Positions 35,835 to 42,025 of a stretch of 64,000 nt of DNA are shown here, piece after piece; the stretch's first letter is position 1, and every line of letters begins with the position of its first letter. The notes below the pieces were generated by a model. The model had not been told where the DNA came from, made no database searches, and worked only from the letters and a program-made list of their open reading frames with translations. The stretch spans positions 1-64,000 of the forward strand of contig SOEU01000007.1 of assembly GCA_021646415.1 (NCBI GenBank), in the 5' to 3' direction. The position numbers were made by a program, and so were the translations under genes. This stretch comes from Candidatus Brocadia sp. Its GTDB lineage: Bacteria; Planctomycetota; Brocadiia; Brocadiales; Brocadiaceae.

Positions 35835-35960
35835 TTACGTCACGTATGCAATACCGCATTTATATCCCACATGGTTCAGATAAAACCAAAATGTAACAGG
35901 CAAAAATAATATCACTACCAATGGCATATGGTCAAATATCATTCCCAACAATGTATCCAT
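35835..35960 (-). CDS. 41-aa membrane peptide read through a CRISPR-like repeat
   Basis: ATG at 35960 with AAAGGGGG 6 bases upstream. MDTLLGMIFDHMPLVVILFL PVTFW is a transmembrane helix; the rest (FYLNHVGYKCGIAYVT) is encoded by repeat S4 and flank. The stop is at 35835-35837. The ribosome site supports translation of the start; the natural 3' end was probably replaced. Confidence 0.4.
   Translation of the reverse strand: MDTLLGMIFDHMPLVVILFLPVTFWFYLNHVGYKCGIAYVT
35858..35886 (-). repeat. Solitary CRISPR-like repeat S4
   Basis: 29 bases identical to the terminal repeat of the array (same changed end base). It lies about 2 kb from the array today, and about 0.65 kb before the ISL3 insertion. 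Confidence 0.85.
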
Positions 35961-35973
35961 ACATTTCCCCCTT

Positions 35974-36390
35974 TTATTTAACCAAAAACCATTCAACCTT
36001 AACAATTTCACCACTTGCATTCCATATGTCATCGCTTCTATTCTCCAGCCTTCGCCGCACGATGACTATATTCTGACTTGGAGAATAAGAAATTGAATAA
36101 GTAAATAAACGGCTGGGATTGACATAGGTTTCATAGGGTAAAGTTTCCTTTGAATCGTTTGGCTCTGTTCCAACAAATATGAAAGCAATTACACCAGCAT
36201 ATTTTTTATGCTTAATATCCCTTACCACTTCTAGCTGTTCAACAATACTGCCAGGATTAATCTCTACTTCTTCAAATTCGATTTCATCAATGCCTTTATC
36301 CTTGATGACAAAAGCATCCATAGCAAAACACTGATAAGAAATACTTACAATCGCAATAACTAAAAAAAATAAAACACTATACCTTTTCAT
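35974..36390 (-). CDS. Small secreted protein, paralogue family member 3
   Basis: 138 aa. Signal peptide MKRYSVLFFLVIAIVSISYQ CFA. Acidic mature domain (GIDEIEFEEVEINPGSIVEQ) with C-terminus ending WNASGEIVKVEWFLVK like its two paralogues. Its ATG overlaps the stop of an upstream ribbon-helix-helix gene (ATGA), so the two formed an operon before the ISL3 element broke the first gene. GGGGGAAATATT precedes the ATG. Confidence 0.65.
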   Translation of the reverse strand: MKRYSVLFFLVIAIVSISYQCFAMDAFVIKDKGIDEIEFEEVEINPGSIVEQLEVVRDIKHKKYAGVIAFIFVGTEPNDSKETLPYETYVNPSRLFTYSISYSPSQNIVIVRRRLENRSDDIWNASGEIVKVEWFLVK

Positions 36391-36493
36391 AATATTTCCC
36401 CCTTTCGTTTCTGCTTTCTAAGATATTCGTTAATTGCACGCCTGATATGTTCCGCAACCTGTATACCCGTATTATCGGATAATTGTTTCAGTT

Positions 36494-36501
36494 TCTTAAT
36501 T
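36494..36501. repeat. Left 8 bp target-site duplication
   Basis: TCTTAATT directly before the left inverted repeat; the same eight bases follow the right end at 37871-37878. Eight bases is the usual ISL3 length. Confidence 0.9.
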
Positions 36502-37870
36502 GGGTCATCGTGGAAACGAGTGGGTAAAATTTAGGGGAAAAAGGTTGCGATGAGGCATAAAGTAAGGTGAAAAAGGGGTTGAAGGGGATTAAAAAAGATG
36601 GCATGATACAACGATGGGAAAAAAGAAGCGGCTCCTGGACGAATATCATATCCCCTGGTTTCGTCCGAAGGCCGAGATACAGGGGATATTTGGCGATGCA
36701 AAGGCGCGTGTTATCCGACTTGTTCGGACTCAAAAAAAACGGTGTGCGGTTGTTGTGGTGAGGTGCACCGGAGCTATTATGACAAGAAGGTCCGATGGGT
36801 ACGAGACTTATCCTGCGGAGAGATGCGGATTTACCTGGAGGTGGAGATTCGGCGCGTGCAGTGTCGGAGATGCGGGAAGGTGAAACGGGAAGAGGTAGAG
36901 TGGCTTTCGAGAAATCCTTTCTACACAAAGAGGTTTGCCTTTTTTGTAGGGAGGCGATGCCGGTCGATGACGATACAGGATGTGGCCAAAGAGTTGAAAT
37001 TGGATTGGCATACGGTTAAAGAATTGGACAAACAATACATGGAGAAGCAGCTACAGAGAACGGGAGTACCTGCTCCCGGAGCTATAGGGATAGACGAGAT
37101 ATCGTTAAGGAAGGGGCATACGTATCGGATCGTGGTAAGCGATTTGGAGAGGAAGCGACCGATATGGTTTGGAGGCAAGGACAGGTCGGAAGAGAGTATG
37201 GATATGTTTTATGAGTGGCTTGGACAAAAGAAGATAAAAAAGGTACGGTTGGCGGTTATGGATATGTGGAAGGCATTTGAGAAATCCACGCGGAAGAATG
37301 CGCCAGGGGCGTCTATTCTGTATGATAAATTTCATGTGATGAGACATTTGGGTGAGGCGTTGGATAAAATTCGCAAACAGGAGTATGCCCGGTTGAAGGA
37401 GAAGGATCGTTCGTTTATCAAAGGGCACAAGTATACCTTGTTGTCAAATTGGGAAAATCTCACGATAGACGGGAGAAAGGCGCTCAAAAAGCTGTTGGAG
37501 GCCAATAAGCGAATCAACATTGCGTATATACTGAGAGAGTCTTTTGGGCAGCTATGGAATTATAAGTCGGAGGGATGGGCAAGACGTTTTTTCGAAAACC
37601 GGAAAAAGTCTTTAAAGTGGCAGAGGCTTAAACCCTATGAGAAATTTGCTGAGATGATAGAAAGGCACTGGGATGGAATTGCTGCATACAGTAAACCGGA
37701 GAATAAAGTTTCTTTGGGTTTTGTCGAGGGACTGAATAACAAAATCCGGATTATCCAGCGACGGGCCTACGGTCTAAGAGATGAAGAATATCTTCGCTTA
37801 AAAATCCTGACCTGTATGCTTCCGGAGATATAAAGATGCAAATTTCACCCACTCGTTTCCACGATGACCC
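36502..37870 (+). mobile_element. Complete ISL3-family insertion sequence (1369 bp)
   Basis: Terminal inverted repeats of 31 bases (36502-36532 and 37840-37870, one mismatch, starting GGGTCATCGTGGAAACGAGT) flank a single transposase reading. The 8 bp target duplication is perfect. All this points to a recent insertion, between the small-gene region and the trailer end of the CRISPR array. Confidence 0.93.
36614..37833 (+). CDS. ISL3-family transposase, two frames joined by a -1 slip site
   Basis: Frame A starts at ATG 36614 (MGKKKRLLDEYHIPWFRPKA, then EIQGIFGDAKARVIRLVRTQKK). At 36732-36739 eight A's give the heptamer A-AAA-AAA in register; a -1 slip enters the frame read from 36739 to 37833 (TVCGCCGEV...). 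The product is about 406 aa, the normal family size. It has a zinc-binding N-terminus (CGCCGEVHRSYYDKKVRWVR, RRVQCRRCGK), a helix-turn-helix (TIQDVAKELKLDWHTVKELD) and DDE residues in GIDEISLRKG, AVMDMWKAFE and FVEGLNNKIR. Without the slip, frame A ends at 36883 and a GTG at 36742 could start frame B. Confidence 0.88.
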
Positions 37871-37878
37871 TCTTAATT
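37871..37878. repeat. Right 8 bp target-site duplication
   Basis: TCTTAATT, identical to 36494-36501. Confidence 0.9.
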
Positions 37879-37893
37879 TGTAAATCTGCTAAA

Positions 37894-38443
37894 ATTTATA
37901 TCCCACATGGTTCAGATAAAACTAAAAGTTGGGGAAAGCGGTGCTGGTGACTTTATACTCTTTATATCCCACATGGTTCAGATAAAACATACAGAAAGTG
38001 TTCTTGCGCTTGCGGCAATTGTGCCTTTATATCCCACATGGTTCAGATAAAACTCTTTTAGATGTACAATCGCGAGGAACGCTGAACTTCTTTATATCCC
38101 ACATGGTTCAGATAAAACCTTCCTGGATAGATTCCTCCTGGGGACGCAGAAACACCTTTATATCCCACATGGTTCAGATAAAACATAGAGTTTATTGATT
38201 ATCTCAAAGATTATGTAATCTTTATATCCCACATGGTTCAGATAAAACGGAATCACATCCAACACCAACGCCAACATCAACGGGCTTTATATCCCACATG
38301 GTTCAGATAAAACGGCACGACAAGACATTTCAATCCACTTCACCATCGGCTTTATATCCCACATGGTTCAGATAAAACGGGGGGCACGGGTGAACAGGGA
38401 TCGCATTTTCAAGCCTTTATATCCCACATGGTTCAGATAAAAC
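37894..38443 (-). CRISPR. Type I-B CRISPR array: nine repeats, eight spacers
   Basis: 29-base repeats at 37894, 37960, 38025, 38090, 38156, 38220, 38285, 38350 and 38415. On the minus strand each begins GTTTTATCTGAACC and ends GTGGGATATAAAG. Spacers are 35-37 bases and all different. Eight repeats are identical; the leftmost has its terminal base changed, as expected at the trailer end. The leader is therefore on the cas2 side (38444-38651) and the newest spacer is 38379-38414. I found no spacer matching elsewhere in the window by eye. Confidence 0.97.
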
Positions 38444-38651
38444 CCCGCCATTTAAAAACAATAAAAATGGCTTTAAATTCGCTTCTTAAATTATCTTAAG
38501 CTTTGCTGGCCGTTGATTACAAACCATCGAAAATCAATATTTTTGCATCAAACCCCGAATCATGTTCTTGAATTTTTTCATAATTTATCTATAACTCTCT
38601 GTCGTAAATACACTTCATGAGTACACGCCAAAAACACCGGTTCGATGCAAA
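38444..38651 (-). promoter_or_regulatory. CRISPR leader
   Basis: 208 AT-rich bases between the first repeat and the cas2 stop, without a gene. GCCATTT and AAATGGC form an inverted repeat beginning four bases from the repeat. The leader should contain the array promoter and the integration signal for Cas1-Cas2. Confidence 0.65.
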
Positions 38652-38918
38652 TTACAAAATATTCCCCGTCATTTCCTTTTCTATGCCAAGAACAACCTTC
38701 CGGTAATTTAGCCTGTTTTCAAGGCTGTAAAAATAGATAGAATCCCCTTCATCATCGATAACGCCGCGCAGTTCAGTCTTGCATTGCTCAAGTTTTCCCA
38801 GGCTGATGTCGCCTTCAAACACGGAATTCTGCACCCACATAAAATATTTCTTTAAAACCTTCCTTACCTTATTCACCCGCTCCTCTCCAATATCGTAAGT
38901 AACAATTAAATATGGCAC
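38652..38918 (-). CDS. cas2: Cas2 endonuclease of spacer acquisition
   Basis: 88 aa from a GTG at 38918 (VPYLIVTYDIGEERVNKVRK), chosen because GGAGATAGGGAC precedes it and it matches the family start; the longer frame upstream crosses a palindromic repeat. Ferredoxin-like fold with the conserved Asp in TYDIGE and SVFEGDISLGKLEQCK, YFYSLEN later. It forms the integrase complex with Cas1. It is the last cas gene before the leader, 90 bases after cas1. Confidence 0.93.
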   Translation of the reverse strand: MPYLIVTYDIGEERVNKVRKVLKKYFMWVQNSVFEGDISLGKLEQCKTELRGVIDDEGDSIYFYSLENRLNYRKVVLGIEKEMTGNIL

Positions 38919-38956
38919 GTCCCTATCTCCAACAAAATTCAGATGACACACCCCTG

Positions 38957-38974
38957 CCCCTCTTGATAGAGGGG
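38957..38974. repeat. CCCCTCT-loop-AGAGGGG palindrome between cas1 and cas2
   Basis: CCCCTCT TGAT AGAGGGG, a perfect 7 bp stem, same type as at 57502 and 58466. Confidence 0.7.
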
Positions 38975-39008
38975 ATTCAGACATTTATCTTTTCCCTTCA
39001 GTCTGTAT

Positions 39009-39989
39009 TCACCACCATGCCTTGAACGGCGCATAAACTTCATCGCCTAAAAAATGCTTTATGAGCTTGTAGCATTCGAGCCTGATAAGCGTCCTGTACG
39101 ATACGTTCCTCTTCAACTTCCTGTGTTTAATCGTGGTGGTTAACTTTTGATCGAGCTCTTTGAGAAACTTCTTCCGTCCATCCTCGTTCATATAACAGTA
39201 ATTTACATCTTCTTCAAAATCCTCGAGTTTCACCATATTGTTGTTTACCAGCCTGAAGATAATAGGGTCAATGATAAGTGGTTTGAAGATCTCGGCGATA
39301 TCAAGGCTCAGCGAGTACCGCCTTTCCCTCGGTTCATGCAGATAACTTATGGTTGGGTTGAGCTGGGTGTGGTATATTTCTGAAAGCACGACCGAATACA
39401 TCATGGAATTACCAAAGGATATCAGGGCGTTGATGGGATTGGTGGGAGGCCGTTTTTCACGTTTTTCCATTGCAAAGTCGTCTTTTAAGATCGCGTTAAA
39501 CGCCTGATAATAGATATCCCGCACCCGCCCCTCGCATCCCATGAGTTCACTAATGGTCTTCGTTTTAGCGGCATTGGCTTGTTCTGTCTCTATCTGTTTC
39601 TGAAAATCCCCGGTATTGGAATATTCACGCAGATTCCTTAGTATGTGGAACATGGCGCCTTCCACGAAGGAAAGGGCAACAAAGAAGCGTCTCTCTGCGT
39701 TGAGGTAATATTCCACCTGCCTGACGGTTAACTCGCCGGAGACATTCCTCTCCCTCGGCATAAAACTTCCGGCATAGAAACCATAGTAGTTATAGATGTG
39801 GACGGTTTTATTCTGCTGCGACAGGAAATTGAGCAGCTTTGTATTGAGGTCCACCTCTCCAAAGAGGTGTATCGTGTTAACATCCTCCACCGGAATGGCC
39901 TTTTTCTTTCCTTTCTCATTTTCGATGTAAAGGGTGTTTTCCTGCCGTTTCATACGGCCGTTAGAAAATATGTAGTATGATCTGGACAT
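39009..39989 (-). CDS. cas1: Cas1 integrase of spacer acquisition
   Basis: 326 aa from the ATG at 39989 (MSRSYYIFSNGRMKRQENTL); the 60 upstream codons are repeat-derived. Active-site residues: E153 (MGCEGRVRD), H218 (YLHEPRERR), D230 and E233 (SLDIAEIFKP). This is the Cas1 branch found with type I-B systems. With Cas2 it integrates new spacers at the leader. The gap to cas4 (40 to 40.4 kb) is filled with palindromic repeats, so cas1-cas2 may be transcribed separately. Confidence 0.96.
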   Translation of the reverse strand: MSRSYYIFSNGRMKRQENTLYIENEKGKKKAIPVEDVNTIHLFGEVDLNTKLLNFLSQQNKTVHIYNYYGFYAGSFMPRERNVSGELTVRQVEYYLNAERRFFVALSFVEGAMFHILRNLREYSNTGDFQKQIETEQANAAKTKTISELMGCEGRVRDIYYQAFNAILKDDFAMEKREKRPPTNPINALISFGNSMMYSVVLSEIYHTQLNPTISYLHEPRERRYSLSLDIAEIFKPLIIDPIIFRLVNNNMVKLEDFEEDVNYCYMNEDGRKKFLKELDQKLTTTIKHRKLKRNVSYRTLIRLECYKLIKHFLGDEVYAPFKAWW

Positions 39990-40068
39990 GTTATTCTCAG
40001 AAATATGTATTTGGACGCAGATGAACACAGTGTGGCAGAGCCACAACCGAAAAAAACCACCCCTCTTT

Positions 40069-40089
40069 CCCCTCCTTCGCAAGGAGGGG
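40069..40089. repeat. CCCCTCCTT-CGC-AAGGAGGGG palindrome
   Basis: Perfect 9 bp stem in the cas4-cas1 gap. A related shorter unit follows at about 40130, and a TTCGACAAGCC/GTCGAACG-type inverted sequence at 40160-40215. Dispersed intergenic repeats. Confidence 0.65.
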
Positions 40090-40297
40090 ATGAAGGGGAG
40101 GTAAAGTATCAAAAAACCCTTCCGATTTCTCCTTCGCAAGGAGGAGACTTCGTCGTGATGGTTCGACAAGCCTTCGGCGTGAGCTCAGTCGAACGCTCAC
40201 CATGCACGACGTTACACCCTTAGCCTGTCGAACGATGAAGGGGAGGTAACACAAGTTATACAAAACTGTCTCAAATATTTCTTATTAAGCTACGCCG

Positions 40298-40331
40298 CGA
40301 TGTTTCGGTGTGGGGACACACCGAAACATCG
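40298..40331. repeat. 15 bp perfect hairpin between cas4 and cas1
   Basis: CGATGTTTCGGTGTG pairs without mismatch with CACACCGAAACATCG around GGGA. No T-run follows on either side. It could block transcription into cas1 or be a mobile repeat. Confidence 0.75.
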
Positions 40332-40407
40332 AAAATATTTTCATGGTTTCAAAGTGCCACATGAGCGGCATGATGACTGTAAGAAAAGAAATTGCCGATA
40401 CTATTTC

Positions 40408-40926
40408 TTACCCCCAACAAAACTCGTAATAAGCGCATTTTGTACAATAGGGTTTTCGCTGCAATGCCGGCGGTTTCTCCATTTCCAAAATCTCTTTCAC
40501 ACGAATCAATGCTGTTTCGACCTCTTTTTCAGTTTCAGGGGTTAATACAACCTCTTCCCGTTTTCTCATCTTCGGATAATTAATGACACCCCTCTTTTCG
40601 ATGCCCAAACGTTTGAGATAATACAGATAATAGAGCAACTGGATTCTGTCTGCATGCGCAAGCCTGTTGCTGTATTTAATCTCGCGAATCTCATCGTCGC
40701 CCACGATATCGATGTTAATAAGATTGTCGATGAGCAACTCCCGCTTTTCCTCCCGTGGATAACAGGTTTCACCCAGCAGCTTTCCCATCAAGACCTTATC
40801 CGATTGTGATTCCATGGCAATGCCCCTGTCAAAGAGCCAGAGCTTCCGCTCGCAGACGTAGAGGTAATTGACCTTTATTCCATTAGTTTTAAGAGTTTGG
40901 AAATCGACGGAAGCATCAGTTTCCAT
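40408..40926 (-). CDS. cas4: Cas4 exonuclease
   Basis: 172 aa. Fe-S cysteines C25 (YLYVCERKLWLF) and C161, C164, C170 (PYCTKCAYYEFCWG). The PD-(D/E)xK nuclease core is in NIDIVGDDEIREIKYSNR, followed by QLLYYLYYLKR. It trims prespacers and helps select PAMs with Cas1-Cas2. It is 18 bases downstream of the HEPN gene. Confidence 0.94.
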   Translation of the reverse strand: METDASVDFQTLKTNGIKVNYLYVCERKLWLFDRGIAMESQSDKVLMGKLLGETCYPREEKRELLIDNLINIDIVGDDEIREIKYSNRLAHADRIQLLYYLYYLKRLGIEKRGVINYPKMRKREEVVLTPETEKEVETALIRVKEILEMEKPPALQRKPYCTKCAYYEFCWG

Positions 40927-40944
40927 GTGTTTATTTTTATTAAG

Positions 40945-41337
40945 TTATTTGACAAATTCTTTAATAGTCCGTATAAATTCTCTCGCCAACTTAACATGTT
41001 CAACAGCTTTTTCAAATGGTATCTCAACAAGTTCCTTGTAATCTCCCTCTTGCCTGTCGTCAAAAGCATTATGAAGAATTTTGGAGTATCTTTTGTCAAT
41101 CTTCTCTTTCTTAATAAACTCCTTATCAAACACTGAGATTATACCGCTGTGCTTTGAAGTCTGAATATAAACTTCTGTCTTAAGGAAAAGGGCCAATACG
41201 GCATAAAACATTGCATAGTAAGCCCGGTTTATAATAGACCTTGAAGTAAAGTTTTCTTCAACCATCTTTTTGGCTTCCGCAAGCGTTTCTTCTGCTTGTT
41301 TTAAGCGGTATAAAAACAAAGTATCCTTATCTGTCAT
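40945..41337 (-). CDS. HEPN-domain protein of a MNT-HEPN toxin-antitoxin pair
   Basis: 130 aa, all-helical. HEPN/COG1895 features: RLKQAEETLAEAKKMVEENF, SIINRAYYAMFYAVLALFLK and AFDDRQEGDYKELVEIPFEK AVEHVKLAREFI. A clear RX4-6H ribonuclease motif is not visible; R95 followed by DY100 occupies the corresponding place. It overlaps the MNT gene by four bases (ATGA), typical of type VII pairs, and is inserted between cas3 and cas4. Confidence 0.88.
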   Translation of the reverse strand: MTDKDTLFLYRLKQAEETLAEAKKMVEENFTSRSIINRAYYAMFYAVLALFLKTEVYIQTSKHSGIISVFDKEFIKKEKIDKRYSKILHNAFDDRQEGDYKELVEIPFEKAVEHVKLAREFIRTIKEFVK

Positions 41338-41651
41338 ACCATTACGCCTTCACGGTTGATGTTTTCAACAATAGGAGACGCCTTCAATGGAGAATCCTCT
41401 ATCTCATATCGCGTAAATATAAGCGAGGATATGTATATGGAATTTTCAAAGCCTACCTCCCATACGATATCGCGAATCTTTCTTTTCAACTCATCATTCA
41501 GGCTTTCTACCTCTATAAATACATCCATATCCGAATACTCGTCAGCCTCGCCCCGCGCCCTGGAGCCAAAGACACGGAAATCGACAAGCTGGACAATTTC
41601 AGATAGCCTTTTCTTTAACTCCCTTGCAATCTTCAAATCGTTCTCTTTCAT
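41334..41651 (-). CDS. Minimal nucleotidyltransferase (MNT) antitoxin
   Basis: About 105 aa from MKENDLKIARELKKR; an ATG four codons earlier is possible. Nucleotidyltransferase motif GSRARGEADEYSDMDVFIEV with G29, S30 and metal-binding D41 and D43. Such proteins modify (AMPylate) the partner HEPN toxin. The frame is open further upstream (HYHDKELAGITILHAKED), suggesting it lies against the remains of another gene. Confidence 0.88.
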   Translation of the reverse strand: MKENDLKIARELKKRLSEIVQLVDFRVFGSRARGEADEYSDMDVFIEVESLNDELKRKIRDIVWEVGFENSIYISSLIFTRYEIEDSPLKASPIVENINREGVMV

Positions 41652-41663
41652 AAAATACCTCAT

Positions 41664-42025
41664 GAAATTTTTAACAGATATTTTCTTCTCATATATCCCG
41701 GCTATTGAATCTTCTCTTTTGCATGCAGAATCGTAATTCCGGCAAGTTCCTTATCATGGTAATGATAAATAAAATCATTTTTTAATATGCCGAACAACCC
41801 TTTAAATAAACAACCACTGCTTGTTCCCAAACCATGTACTGAACCTGTTGAAGCATCAGTTTGGGAACACAATTGCAGAGAAACTGAGTTTCTCGTCCAT
41901 TACACTCCCAAACAGGAGTTTGGGAGCGAGCAGTTGAACGATTCCCCCCCTGCTTCATGATAAGGCAGTATGGGAATTTAGGGTTGTTGATGGATTCAAG
42001 GATGTAAAGGGTAGTCATGACATAT
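41664..42025. repeat. Repeat-filled gap between cas3 and the MNT gene
   Basis: About 360 bases with no convincing gene. GTTCCCAAAC (41823-41832) and GTTTGGGAAC (41859-41868) form a 10 bp inverted repeat. CTCCCAAAC-AGGA-GTTTGGGAG (41905-41926) is a perfect 9 bp hairpin. At 41700-41780 a minus-strand reading FIYHYHDKELAGITILHAKE may be the tail of a lost gene. Confidence 0.55.

Larger units (their letters stand above)
36387..37893 (-). pseudogene. Ribbon-helix-helix antitoxin-like gene split by the ISL3 element
   Basis: On the minus strand 36501-36387 encodes IKKLKQLSDNTGIQVAEHIR RAINEYLRKQKRKGEIL, a typical RHH (CopG/antitoxin) C-terminus, ending in a TGA that overlaps the next gene's ATG. 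Removing the insertion and one 8-base target copy joins this to 37893-37879 (LADLQ in frame). The frame then meets a stop in the last CRISPR repeat, so the N-terminus is lost. Two separate events, array junction and IS insertion, have destroyed the gene. Confidence 0.65.

Noticed and set aside
36488-36928. 146-codon minus-strand frame across the ISL3 left end
   Set aside because: It is antisense to the transposase and crosses the IS end; no ribosome site or family features.
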